A stretch of 64,000 bases of DNA, taken from Clostridiaceae bacterium. GTDB taxonomy: Bacteria; Bacillota; Clostridia; DSM-8532. The position numbers and the translations under genes were made by a program. The notes under the pieces are model-generated. The model was not told the DNA's origin and searched no databases. It saw nothing but the letters and a program-made list of their open reading frames with translations. Each line of letters opens with the position of its first letter. Positions within the stretch are counted from its first letter, which is position 1. This document shows positions 1-8,514 of this stretch, piece after piece. Where the stretch lies: assembly GCA_012839205.1 (NCBI GenBank), contig DUNT01000019.1, forward strand, positions 27,184 through 91,183. Reading direction: 5' to 3'.

Positions 1-1
1 A

Positions 2-1042
2 GGCTCTACAGGCAAGCCCAAAGGTGTAGTTGCATGCCACCGGTCAGTAATAGATTATATAGAAACTCTGTCTGAAGTCTTAGAAATATCTGAGGATACG
101 GTATTCGGTAATCAGACCCCGTTATATGTTGACGCCTGCTTAAAAGAAATATACCCGACATTAAAATTCGGTGCAAAGACTTATATAATACCAAAGGAAC
201 TTTTTATGTTCCCCATTAAGCTGGTAGAATTCCTTAATAAATATAAGATCAATACGGTTTGCTGGGTGGTACCGGCCTTGACCCTTATTTCAGGCTTAGG
301 TGCGCTGGAAAAGGTAGTTCCTCAGCACCTGCATACAATAGCGTTTGGAAGTGAAGTGTTCCCCATAAAGCAGTTTAATATGTGGAGAAAGGCCCTGCCC
401 AACGCCAGATTTATTAATCTGTACGGGCCAACCGAAGCCACCGGAATGTCATGCTATTATATCGTTGACAGGGAATTTGCACTTGATGAAGCAATCCCTA
501 TAGGAAAGCCGTTTAAAAACACAGAGATTTTACTTTTGACCGATGAGAATAAACTTGCCCCAAAAGGTGAGCAGGGGGAGATTTGCATAAGAGGAACCTC
601 TCTTACCCTGGGCTATTACAACGATTTTGATAGAACAAATGAGGTATTTGTGCAGAACCCGTTAAATACTATGTACCCTGAACTTATCTACAGGACGGGA
701 GATATAGGAAAGCTCAATGAAAGGGGCGAGCTGGTATTTGTATCCAGAAAAGATTACCAGATTAAGCATATGGGGCATCGTATAGAACTGGGCGAAATTG
801 AAATGGTTATGAATCAAATGGATGGCATCCAAAGTGTGGTATGTATTTTTGATAATGACAAAAAGAAGATTATTATGTATTATGTTGGTGATGTAACAAA
901 AGCAGATGCTGTAAATTATTGCAGGGACAAGCTGCCCAGATACATGGTTCCAAATCTTGTTGAGAAGCTTGATATTATGCCGCTTACATCAAACGGAAAG
1001 ATAAACAGACTGGCATTAAAAGAAAAGTATGCCAATCGATAG
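2..1042 (+). CDS. AMP-forming amino acid adenylating enzyme, DltA-like (5' partial)
   Basis: ATP-dependent ligase that would activate an amino acid as its adenylate and load it on the carrier protein encoded next. The frame is open to the window edge and begins inside core motif A3 (GSTGKPKGV), so roughly the first 150 residues lie upstream. The A5 motif NLYGPTEAT, the A7 motif YRTGDIGKL, the A8-like MGHRIELGEIE and the A10 motif TSNGKINR are all present. A methionine at 206 is internal. The order ligase, carrier, MBOAT, SGNH copies the dlt logic (A-C-B-D), so activation of D-alanine or another amino acid for cell-envelope acylation is the likely role. Substrate cannot be read from this fragment. 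Confidence 0.85.
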   Translation, partial: GSTGKPKGVVACHRSVIDYIETLSEVLEISEDTVFGNQTPLYVDACLKEIYPTLKFGAKTYIIPKELFMFPIKLVEFLNKYKINTVCWVVPALTLISGLGALEKVVPQHLHTIAFGSEVFPIKQFNMWRKALPNARFINLYGPTEATGMSCYYIVDREFALDEAIPIGKPFKNTEILLLTDENKLAPKGEQGEICIRGTSLTLGYYNDFDRTNEVFVQNPLNTMYPELIYRTGDIGKLNERGELVFVSRKDYQIKHMGHRIELGEIEMVMNQMDGIQSVVCIFDNDKKKIIMYYVGDVTKADAVNYCRDKLPRYMVPNLVEKLDIMPLTSNGKINRLALKEKYANR

Positions 1043-1050
1043 GAGGAAAT

Positions 1051-1281
1051 ATGAAAGCATTACTGGAAATACTGGAGGAATTACACCCGGAAATTGATTT
1101 TGAAACTCATAAAAGTTTAATTGATGATAAAATACTGGACTCCTTCGATATCATTACAATTATTGCGGAAGTTAATGATGAATATGATGTGGCTATTCCG
1201 GCTCATGAAATTACGCCGGAGAATTTTAACTCTGCATCAGCACTTTACGAACTGATAGAAAGGCTGATGGACGAGGATTAA
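1051..1281 (+). CDS. Acyl carrier protein, DltC-like
   Basis: Small acidic carrier protein of 76 residues, 8 nt after the ligase stop with an AGGAGG site in the gap. The phosphopantetheine attachment serine lies in LDSFDIITII at about residue 31, the place expected for DltC and ACPs. It should carry the amino-acyl group from the ligase to the MBOAT protein encoded next. The size and the D-S-F-D-I signature fit DltC-type carriers better than fatty-acid ACP (which has DSLD). Assignment to teichoic acid alanylation, as opposed to decoration of another polymer, is inferred from gene order only. Confidence 0.8.
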   Translation: MKALLEILEELHPEIDFETHKSLIDDKILDSFDIITIIAEVNDEYDVAIPAHEITPENFNSASALYELIERLMDED

Positions 1282-1293
1282 TCAGGGGGAGCT

Positions 1294-2883
1294 ATGTTAT
1301 TTACTTCATATGGGTTTATACTATTTCTGTGTGTAGTAATTGGACTATACTATATAATACCTAAGCGATTCCAATGGCAGCTTCTGCTGATATCGAGTTT
1401 CGTTTTTTACTATTTTTCAGGCTGGAGTAATTTAATCTATATTTTAGTTACTATTGTATCCACCTATTTTATAGGGATGAAACTTGGCAACCTTAATAAG
1501 CAGCAGAATTTGTACCTGAAAGAAAATAAAGAGACTTTATCCAGAGAGGAAAAAAAGGCATATAAAGAGAGAATAAAAGCTAAGCGCTGGAGATGGCTTT
1601 TGTTCTGCCTTTTTTTCAACTTGGGAATTTTAGCGGTAATCAAGTACACAAATTTTGCCATAGCTAATATTAACAATATATTCACATTATTTAAGATGAA
1701 TGAACTTTCCTTTGTGAATCTTATCCAGCCAATGGGTATATCGTTTTATACATTCAAGACTATGGGATATATCATTGATGTTTACAGAGTTAAGTATGAG
1801 CCGGAGAGGAATATAGGTAAACTGGCTCTGTTTGTTTCATTCTTCCCTCAGTTAATACAGGGTCCTATAAGCCGTTTTGACGATTTAAGCCTGTCACTTT
1901 TTAAGGAGCATGATTTTAATGCTAAAAGTTTTTCATTCGGATTTCAGAGAGTGCTCTGGGGATATTTTAAAAAGCTTGTTATAGCCGACAGAATAGTTGT
2001 GGCTGTGCTGGAGATTACAAGGAATCCCGAAACCTATGACGGAATATTCGTTCTGGTGGGTATGGTCTTTTATGCTATACAGCTTTATGCTGACTTTACC
2101 GGAGGTATTGATATTACCATCGGTATTGCTCAGATGCTGGGAATTGAGGTTAAAGAAAACTTTAACCGGCCGTATTTCTCCAAGTCCATCGTGGAATATT
2201 GGAGAAGATGGCATATTACTATGGGAACATGGTTCAGGGATTACATATTCTATCCCCTGTCTGTCTGTAAACCCATGCTGAATATATCAAAATCCTCCAG
2301 AAAACGCTTTGGAGAACAAATAGGAAAGAAAGTACCTGTATATCTGTCAACAATGACAGTATGGTTTACAACGGGTTTATGGCACGGCGCCAGCTGGAAT
2401 TTTGTTGTCTGGGGTTTGCTAAACGGATTTGTGATTTTAGTTTCCCAGGAATTTGAACCCTTGTACGCAAAATTTCATCAAAGGTTTAATGTAAGGGATA
2501 CCTTTGGATTCAGGTTATTTCAGGTTATACGAACTTTTCTTCTTATGTCCTCATTAAGAATTCTGGACTGCTACCGGGATGTAGGTATATCCTTCAGGAT
2601 GTTTGGCTCAATGTTTACCAAATTCAACATTAATGAGATGCTTACAGGCTCTTTGCTTAAATTGGGTCTGGATATTTCTGATTATATTGTACTTTTAATT
2701 GGAGTTATTGTGCTAATATCAATCAGTCTTATACAAAGGAGCGGAAGTGTCAGGGAAAAAATATCGGGCAAGCCGGCAATAATAAGGTATACCGTTTATG
2801 TATTGTTATTGTTCTCAATAGTTATTTTTGGAGCTTATGGAATAGGCTTCGACAGCAATCAGTTTATCTATAATCAGTTTTAG
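1294..2883 (+). CDS. MBOAT family membrane O-acyltransferase, DltB-like
   Basis: Polytopic membrane protein of 529 residues in the MBOAT family, which moves acyl or amino-acyl groups across the membrane to an extracytoplasmic acceptor. It starts with a hydrophobic segment right after the initiator (MLFTSYGFILFL) and has about a dozen hydrophobic stretches. A basic loop sits at residues 65-105. The family signatures are visible: FFPQLIQGPISRF, YADFTGGIDI, YWRRWHITMGTWFRDYIFYP and the catalytic-His region TGLWHGASWNF. It follows the carrier protein by 12 nt with a GGGG site. DltB is the closest functional analogue by context; AlgI-type acetyltransferases share the same fold, so the acyl group is inferred. 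Confidence 0.85.
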   Translation: MLFTSYGFILFLCVVIGLYYIIPKRFQWQLLLISSFVFYYFSGWSNLIYILVTIVSTYFIGMKLGNLNKQQNLYLKENKETLSREEKKAYKERIKAKRWRWLLFCLFFNLGILAVIKYTNFAIANINNIFTLFKMNELSFVNLIQPMGISFYTFKTMGYIIDVYRVKYEPERNIGKLALFVSFFPQLIQGPISRFDDLSLSLFKEHDFNAKSFSFGFQRVLWGYFKKLVIADRIVVAVLEITRNPETYDGIFVLVGMVFYAIQLYADFTGGIDITIGIAQMLGIEVKENFNRPYFSKSIVEYWRRWHITMGTWFRDYIFYPLSVCKPMLNISKSSRKRFGEQIGKKVPVYLSTMTVWFTTGLWHGASWNFVVWGLLNGFVILVSQEFEPLYAKFHQRFNVRDTFGFRLFQVIRTFLLMSSLRILDCYRDVGISFRMFGSMFTKFNINEMLTGSLLKLGLDISDYIVLLIGVIVLISISLIQRSGSVREKISGKPAIIRYTVYVLLLFSIVIFGAYGIGFDSNQFIYNQF

Positions 2884-2907
2884 CATTAAGGAGAATTAAT
2901 AGAACCA

Positions 2908-3996
2908 ATGAGAAAGAAGAAGATAATATCCTTTGTAATTTTAATATTGGTGATTGTTACTCTGGCTTTGCTCCTCCAAAAGCTTCTGATGCCCAAATAT
3001 ATGACAAAGATAGTGGAAGGAGCCCTGATAGCCGAGTATTATGATGAAAAGAATAAAAACCATGATGTTATATTTATCGGAGACTGTGAGGTTTATGAGA
3101 ATCTTTCTCCCATAACTCTTTGGGAGGAATATGGTATCACAAGCTATATCCGGGGCAGCGCTCAACAGCTGATTTGGCATTCCTATTATATATTGGAGGA
3201 TACTCTAAAGTATGAAAAGCCGGATGTTGTTGTATTTAGTGTGCTTTCAATGATGTATGATACACCCCAGAAGGAAGCATATAACCGTATGTCTATTGAC
3301 GGGTTACCTTTATCATTGACTAAAATGAAATTGGCCAAGGCATCTATGCTTCCCGAAGAGGATTTAATTACATATATTTTCCCTTTGCTCAGATTCCATT
3401 CAAGATGGAATGAGCTTTCTGAAGAGGATTTTAAGTACTGGTTCAAAAAAGACCAAATTGCCCATAACGGATATCTTATGAGAGTCGATGTCAAACCAGC
3501 AAGCTCTTTCCCCAAACCAAGAAAACTTGCAGATTACAAATTCGGGGATATTTGCTATGAATATCTGGACAAGATTGTTAAGCTATGTAAAGATAACGAT
3601 ATAGAGCTGGTTCTGCTGAAGGCTCCCAGTCTTTACCCGCATTGGTATGAAGAATGGGATTCCCAGATAGTTGACTATGCTGAAAAGAATGGTTTATTAT
3701 ATATAAATATGCTTAATCATTTAGATGAGATAGGCCTGGACTTTAATACCGATACTTATGATGCAGGGCTGCATTTGAATCTTTCAGGTGCTGAAAAATC
3801 ATCAGTTTTTCTGGGGAGAATTCTTCAGACAGAGTTTAATCTTTCCGATAAGCGCCAGGATAAATATTTAAAGGCCGTTTGGAAGGAAAAAGCCGATGCA
3901 TATTATGAAATGGAAGCGGATCAATACAGGGAACTTGAAGAATACGGTTATTTACTAAAATTCAACATGAAGAGGTCAGAAGAGAATAACCAGTAA
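2908..3996 (+). CDS. Membrane-anchored SGNH-hydrolase-like protein, DltD-like
   Basis: Last gene of the dlt-like operon, 362 residues. One N-terminal transmembrane helix (about residues 5-25) is followed by a large extracytoplasmic domain. The block-I motif reads FIGDCEVY: Cys60 stands where the family normally has the nucleophilic serine. The C-terminal acid/His motif is DAGLHLNLSG (Asp285, His289). Family members assist MBOAT transferases in acyl transfer or act as O-acyl esterases. The tail (about 330-362) is charged and coil-like. The Cys-for-Ser change may mean a thiol nucleophile or a lost hydrolase activity. The family is assigned from motif and neighbourhood. Confidence 0.75.
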   Translation: MRKKKIISFVILILVIVTLALLLQKLLMPKYMTKIVEGALIAEYYDEKNKNHDVIFIGDCEVYENLSPITLWEEYGITSYIRGSAQQLIWHSYYILEDTLKYEKPDVVVFSVLSMMYDTPQKEAYNRMSIDGLPLSLTKMKLAKASMLPEEDLITYIFPLLRFHSRWNELSEEDFKYWFKKDQIAHNGYLMRVDVKPASSFPKPRKLADYKFGDICYEYLDKIVKLCKDNDIELVLLKAPSLYPHWYEEWDSQIVDYAEKNGLLYINMLNHLDEIGLDFNTDTYDAGLHLNLSGAEKSSVFLGRILQTEFNLSDKRQDKYLKAVWKEKADAYYEMEADQYRELEEYGYLLKFNMKRSEENNQ

Positions 3997-4100
3997 GATG
4001 ACAAATGAATGGGGAAGATTTTTCGCTGACGCATTTGACATAACTCACGGTACTTGCCGCGAGTAAAGGATCTTCGTTAGCGTTCAGAATGGCAGAAGGA

Positions 4101-4202
4101 TGTCATCCAGAGGGCAGCACATTACCCTAATTGTCATCCTGAGGATAGCACTTTACTCTTACTGTCATCCTGAGCGTAGCGAAGCGGAGTCGAAGGATCT
4201 TA
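4101..4202 (+). repeat. Tandem 31-bp TGTCATCC repeat, three units
   Basis: Three copies of a unit opening with TGTCATCC begin at 4101, 4132 and 4163, exactly 31 bp apart. The third runs on into GAGCGTAGCGAAG and CGAAGGATCTT. Related copies, some inverted, lie between 26662 and 26970. The rest of the 274-nt gap (3997-4270) shows no reading frame. Similar TGTCATCCTGAGCG...GAAGGATCT elements are scattered between genes in many clostridial genomes (from general knowledge). Confidence 0.7.
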
Positions 4203-4270
4203 CCCAAATTAACAATAAAACTTTCGTATATTCAGAGTGTTTAAAAAGCAGAAAAAAGGAGAAATATTAA

Positions 4271-4831
4271 ATGAAAATAAAGATATTCGTACTAATAATG
4301 GTAGTTATGATACTTTTTGCAGGTTGTGGTTCGGGTTCAGAAAATGTTAATCCATCACCATCACCTACCACATCTGCTGCAGCGAATCCCGACAACAATG
4401 AAACTAAGCCTGCAACAGAGGAGAAATCTAAATATTATTTTGAATATAACGGTACGGCTATTTACATGAATGATGTTGCAAAGCCTGTATTGGATGTTTG
4501 GGAAGAGCCTATGCACTATTTTGAATCTCCCAGCTGCGCTTTTCAGGGAATTGACCGTGTATATACTTATAATGGCTTTGAATTATATACCTATACAGAT
4601 GGAGATGATGAAACCGAATATATATTTTCCGTGGTGTTCATGAACGACAGTGTTGAAACCAATGAGGGTATAACCATTGGTAGTAAACTGGAAGATGTAA
4701 TTTCCAAGTATGGGGATGATTTTACCCAGGAAGGAAAGAAATATACTTATACAGACTCCAACACCACTCTGTCCTTTGTACTTGAAAATGATGAAGTAGT
4801 TGAAGTATCATATAATCTCATCCTGAATTAA
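4271..4831 (+). CDS. Small lipoprotein of unknown function
   Basis: A 186-residue exported protein. The N-terminus has a lysine pair, a hydrophobic core and a lipobox (LFAGCG), so Cys19 should be lipidated. A Ser/Pro/Thr-rich linker (about 23-52) leads to a soluble domain with repeated aromatic pairs (YYFEYNG, YTYNGFELYTYTDGDD). The C-terminal part, with GITIGSKLEDVISKYGDD and a closing TLSFVLENDEVVEVSY, resembles folds in which a helix is packed on a beta sheet in small secreted lipoproteins. No function can be assigned. It is preceded by AAAAGGAG and stands alone between the repeat and the exporter gene. Confidence 0.8.
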   Translation: MKIKIFVLIMVVMILFAGCGSGSENVNPSPSPTTSAAANPDNNETKPATEEKSKYYFEYNGTAIYMNDVAKPVLDVWEEPMHYFESPSCAFQGIDRVYTYNGFELYTYTDGDDETEYIFSVVFMNDSVETNEGITIGSKLEDVISKYGDDFTQEGKKYTYTDSNTTLSFVLENDEVVEVSYNLILN

Positions 4832-4973
4832 AAACGGGTATTGTAACAAAAACTAAGAGTTTTTGCCTTTTTGGTAAAGAGAGATTACCAGTTTAGTATG
4901 ATTCATCCAGACCCCGGGTTTCAGATATTTACGGCTCGTTTGAATTTTTTTCTGTAACGGGTGAGGTAATTTA

Positions 4974-5495
4974 ATGAGTAATAAAGAAAAGAAAAAATTT
5001 AGAATTGGGTTACGCTCGATAAAGACAGTCATTGCTGTATTTATTTGTTGTATAATTGGTTACTTACGGGGTGTAATCCCTGTACAAAGTACGATAGCGG
5101 CCATTCTATGTATTAAGGCAGATAAAAAGGAGACTATGGAAACGGCTGTTACAAGAATTGTGGGAACGCTTCTTGGAGGTGCAACGGGTGTTTTGGCATT
5201 GATATTTTTTCTGAAAGTCGGAATACCGTATTATTCACTGCTTTTCTATTTAATTCTTTGCATTTTGCTTATTCCTGTTATCTACATACCTGTTAAACTG
5301 GGATGGCCGGATGCCACTGCGCTTACCTGCGTTGTTTATCTGGTTGTAGTTATGGGGTACACCGGCGAAATCACACCCGTACAAATGGCTGTTGAACGAA
5401 CGGTAGACACATTGCTGGGAGTTATTGTTGCTGTGCCGTTAAATATGATATTGCCCCATCGCATCAAAAGTGATACAGATACAACTGTGGAATAA
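4974..5495 (+). CDS. Aromatic acid exporter (ArAE_1/DUF939) family membrane protein
   Basis: A 173-residue integral membrane protein with about four to five hydrophobic helices, starting from KTVIAVFICCIIGYL. The arrangement of SIKTVIAV, the PVQSTIAAIL segment and TRIVGTLLGGATG matches the N-terminal membrane half of FUSC/ArAE_1 proteins, which are predicted exporters of aromatic acids. The cytosolic C-terminal domain found in longer members is absent, and the frame ends cleanly shortly after the last helix (MILPHRIK). A GTGAGG site precedes the ATG. Substrate is unknown. It lies just upstream of a TetR gene, a common pairing for export systems, but a terminator separates the two. Confidence 0.7.
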   Translation: MSNKEKKKFRIGLRSIKTVIAVFICCIIGYLRGVIPVQSTIAAILCIKADKKETMETAVTRIVGTLLGGATGVLALIFFLKVGIPYYSLLFYLILCILLIPVIYIPVKLGWPDATALTCVVYLVVVMGYTGEITPVQMAVERTVDTLLGVIVAVPLNMILPHRIKSDTDTTVE

Positions 5496-5539
5496 GCCAA
5501 AAAGAATACATTTTATGGAACAAATAAATAAGGATATTG

Positions 5540-5585
5540 AAATAGCTGGAGAAGTTGTAATAAACATCACCAGCTATTTTTTTTC
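5540..5585 (+). terminator. Rho-independent terminator after the exporter gene
   Basis: A 10-bp stem (AAATAGCTGG with CCAGCTATTT) closes an 20-nt loop and is followed by a run of eight T, directly downstream of the exporter stop. It should end the exporter transcript before the TetR promoter. Confidence 0.8.
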
Positions 5586-5690
5586 TCAATAAATCAGACG
5601 ATTGTATCCTTAAAAGCGCATGAAAACAGTTGTATCGGGGAATAAGGGATGAATACCATCCGTGTTATTAAATAATTTGGTAAAAATATC

Positions 5691-5719
5691 TTGACAAATG
5701 GAAAATATCTCTACATACT
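5691..5719 (+). promoter_or_regulatory. Sigma-A type promoter of the TetR gene
   Basis: A perfect TTGACA (-35) is followed after 17 nt by CATACT (-10, 4 of 6). It lies about 40 nt upstream of the TetR start codon and just before a dyad that could be the repressor's own operator. Confidence 0.6.
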
Positions 5720-5722
5720 AGC

Positions 5723-5743
5723 AGGTAAGTAAGTGATTACTAA
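5723..5743. promoter_or_regulatory. Candidate TetR operator
   Basis: The stretch AGGTAAGTAAGTGATTACTA contains the dyad GTAA-GTGA-TTAC. AcrR-type TetR regulators often bind AGTGATTACT-like palindromes. It sits between the -10 box and the ribosome-binding site of the TetR gene, the expected place for autorepression. Only one such site is seen. Confidence 0.5.
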
Positions 5744-5758
5744 CGTGAGGCAGTGATT

Positions 5759-6343
5759 ATGAGAAATAGTATTTTACATAGGAAAGAACGGCTTATCATT
5801 ACAGCCATTGAAGTGATTGATGAGCTGGGAATACAGAAATTATCCACAAGAGAGATTGCCAGAAGACAAGGCGTCTCTGAAGCAACCTTGTTCCGGCATT
5901 ATAAGAGCAAGAATGAGCTTTTATTAGGTGTACTGGATCACTTTTCTAAATTTGACGTTGATATTATTCAATCAACTAAATTAAAAAAACTTACATCAAA
6001 GGAATCCATTATATATCTTATTACAAAAACTGTTGAATATTATGAAAACTATCCCGCTATCACAGCAATTATGCAGCTTCATGATGTGTTGCGATACGAT
6101 GATGAGCTTTGTGATAAAGTAAATCAGATACTTAATAGCCGAATGGCTGTGATCAGAGATCTTGTTGAAGGGGCCAAAAAAGAAGGTGAAATAAGTGCCG
6201 AGACAGACAGCACGGCTTTGGCGTTTATAATAATGGGGTTTTTTAGAGAGATATGCCTTAAATGGAGACTTTCAGGGCAAGAGTTCTCCTTAAGTAAAAT
6301 AACTTTATCCACACTTGAAATGACGCTTAAAGCATTTCAATAG
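5759..6343 (+). CDS. TetR/AcrR family transcriptional regulator
   Basis: A 194-residue regulator. The N-terminal helix-turn-helix runs from about residue 8 to 55 and includes the family signature LSTREIARRQGVSEATLFRHYKSK. The C-terminal ligand-binding domain is helical and gives no clue to the ligand. ATG at 5759 is preferred over GTG at 5753 because the GTGAGG site (ending at 5750) lies 8 nt before the ATG and only 2 nt before the GTG. A dyad under its promoter suggests autoregulation. The targets could include the adjacent exporter or the signalling genes downstream, but this is inference. Confidence 0.85.
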   Translation: MRNSILHRKERLIITAIEVIDELGIQKLSTREIARRQGVSEATLFRHYKSKNELLLGVLDHFSKFDVDIIQSTKLKKLTSKESIIYLITKTVEYYENYPAITAIMQLHDVLRYDDELCDKVNQILNSRMAVIRDLVEGAKKEGEISAETDSTALAFIIMGFFREICLKWRLSGQEFSLSKITLSTLEMTLKAFQ

Positions 6344-6372
6344 ATAATGAAAGAGATAGGAGTGAAAAAGAG

Positions 6373-6738
6373 ATGAAAAAAGTACTTATTGTTGATGATG
6401 CCAGCTTTATGAGAATGACTATCAGTATGATGCTCAAAAAACATGAGTTTGAGATAGTTGGCGAAGCAGAAAATGGAATTGAAGGTGTTGAAAAATATAA
6501 AGAACTAAGACCGAACATAGTTACCATGGATATTACAATGCCTAAGATGTCAGGTATAGAAGCCCTTAGACAGATCAGGGAATTTGATCCAAATGCCAAT
6601 GTCATCATGATTACTGCTATGGGTCAGGAGATATTGGTAAGAGAAGCAGTCTTAAATGGCGCAAAATCGTTTTTGGTAAAGCCATTTAAAGAAGAACAGG
6701 TAGTTCAGGCAATTAAAAAGGTTTTAGCAATTAATTAA
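6373..6738 (+). CDS. cheY: CheY-like single-domain response regulator
   Basis: A stand-alone receiver domain of 121 residues. The acidic pair is in LIVDDASFMR, the phospho-acceptor Asp in VTMDITMPKMSG (about residue 54), the conserved Thr in MITAMG and the Lys in LVKPFKEE. No output domain follows. It begins 29 nt after the TetR stop with a GATAGGAG site and is followed 64 nt later by the broken cheA, so it probably was the phosphorylation target of that kinase. It could now be served by the hybrid kinase further down the operon. Confidence 0.85.
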   Translation: MKKVLIVDDASFMRMTISMMLKKHEFEIVGEAENGIEGVEKYKELRPNIVTMDITMPKMSGIEALRQIREFDPNANVIMITAMGQEILVREAVLNGAKSFLVKPFKEEQVVQAIKKVLAIN

Positions 6739-6802
6739 TAAACCTGTTCATAGTTTTAGCAGTTGATTCGACAGTTTTATTACAATATATGAGGAGATAG
6801 AC

Positions 6803-8304
6803 ATGGCAGGACAGTATGGAAATGAGCCGATGATGGAGATGTTTCTGTTTGAAACCTCACAGTTACTTGAGCAGCTGGAACAATTAATACTTACATGTGA
6901 GAAATCCAATTGTTACACCGAAGACACAGTAAATGAAATATTTCGTATTATGCACACCATAAAAGGTTCTTCAGCTATGATGATGCAAGACAGCATTTCA
7001 ACCATTTCCCATTCCATGGAAGATTTGTTCTATTTTTTGCGTGAAAGCAAACCACAAAAAATTGATAATTCTGCTTTATCAGATTTGGTTTTGGAAGGGG
7101 TAGACTTAATAAAGATTGAAGTGGAGAAACTTAAAAACGGAGATAAAGCAGATGGAAATACTTCGGAGTTGCAGGGCAGAATAAAGAGTTTGTTATCTGA
7201 TTTTCAAATGAGTAATTCATCTTCAAATACTGTAAAAGACAGGAAACTCCTGGTTAACAAAGAGCAACAGTATTATCTGAGTCAGGATAAAACAAGAATT
7301 AATACAGCTAAATATAAGAATGCCTTCAAAGCGACTATACACTTTGAAGAAGGCTGTGAAATGGAAAATATTCGCGCATATGAAATTGTACATAATATCC
7401 GTGATATCACAGATGAGTTTTTTCATATTCCTGAAAGAATTATTGAAGATGACAGCTGCGCAGAAATAATCAGACAGGAAGGATTCAAATTATTTTTAAG
7501 AACAGATTCTTCTTACGAAGAATTGCATGAGTTTTTTATGGAAACTCTGTTTCTCAAGGATTTAGAGCTGGTTCAGATAGAAATTGATGACTATTACCGG
7601 TTATATGATGAAAAGCAGGAAATAACAAGTAAGAATATATCTGTTTCCAACAGGAGTTCAGGGGAAGAGTCTGAAGAAATCAGGGAAACCCACTCTGTCT
7701 CATCTCAACAAAATATCATTAGTGTCAATATGACTAAGCTGGATAAACTTATGGATTTGGTCGGTGAAATGGTTATTGCGGAGGATATGGTTATTCAGAA
7801 TCCGGACTTAAAAGGGATGGAGCTGGAAAACTTTCAAAAGGCGTCGCGACAACTACAGAAAATTACCGGAGAAATCTAGGATATAGTTATGTCTATCAGA
7901 ATGGTTCCTCTCTCTGCAACATTTCTTAAAATGCATCGTATAGTCCGGGATATGTGTAAGAGACTGGGCAAAGAGGTGGAGCTTAAAATTATTGGTGAAG
8001 AAACTGAAGTAGACAAAAATGTAATTGAACACATCTCAGACCCGATTATGCATCTTGTAAGAAATGCTTTGGATCATGGTATTGAATCTCCTGAAGAAAG
8101 AAGAGCTAAAAACAAACCAGAGATTGGAACTATTACCCTTGAAGCAAAAAATGCAGGCAGTGATGTTCTTGTTATTATAAAAGACGATGGCAAGGGATTG
8201 AATAAAGAGAGAATTCTTCAGAAGGCAAGAAAAAACGGTTTGCTCTTTAAAAATGAGGAAGAAATGTCCGAAAAAGAAATCTATAATTTGATATTCCTTC
8301 CGGG
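6803..8304 (+). pseudogene. cheA: cheA chemotaxis histidine kinase, broken by an amber codon and a 3' deletion
   Basis: Remnant of CheA. Residues 1-110 form the HPt domain with the phospho-His motif MHTIKGSS. A P2-like docking domain follows, then the P3 dimerisation helices. At 7877 an in-frame TAG replaces the codon before DIVMSIRMVPLS, where CheA usually has Gln (CAG); the reading frame is otherwise continuous. The P4 ATPase domain begins (N box HLVRNALDHG, G1 region IKDDGKGLN) but stops after YNLIFLPG. The G2/F boxes and the P5 domain are gone. The sequence then runs directly into the tail of cheR. Both lesions make a working CheA very unlikely. Confidence 0.85.
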
Positions 8305-8502
8305 CTTAAGAACAAGTTCCATGTTATTTTTTGCAGAAACGTAATGATTTATTTTGATGCACAAACCAAAAAGAAACTGATTGATAAGTTTTATGATTTG
8401 TTGGAATATGGGGGGTATCTGTTTATAGGACATTCAGAATCTATCAGCCGTAGTGAGACAAGGTACAAGTACATCAAACCTGCTGTATACAGAAAAGAGT
8501 AG
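8305..8502 (+). pseudogene. cheR: cheR 3' remnant fused to truncated cheA
   Basis: In another frame from cheA, the sequence reads KFHVIFCRNVMIYFD, then continues through FIGHSESI to a stop at 8500-8502. This is the hallmark C-terminal end of the CheR methyltransferase: the NVMIYF motif and the GHSES motif. Only about 60 residues remain, with no start codon and none of the SAM-binding front half. The junction with cheA falls near 8304-8314. A deletion has removed the end of cheA, most of cheR and anything between (cheW would be expected). A GAGGTG site right after it serves cheB. Confidence 0.8.
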
Positions 8503-8514
8503 TGAGGTGAAACT

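Noticed and set aside
206..1042. ATG at 206 as the start of the adenylating enzyme
   Set aside because: The frame is open to the window edge and encodes the A3 motif upstream, so this Met is internal.
4101..4202. 31-bp spaced repeats as a CRISPR array
   Set aside because: Only the first about ten bases of each unit are conserved and units abut without separate repeat and spacer parts.
7877..7879. Amber codon in cheA as programmed read-through or pyrrolysine
   Set aside because: The downstream part is also truncated and fused to cheR, no read-through signal or pyl gene is seen, and the expected residue is an ordinary Gln codon one base away.
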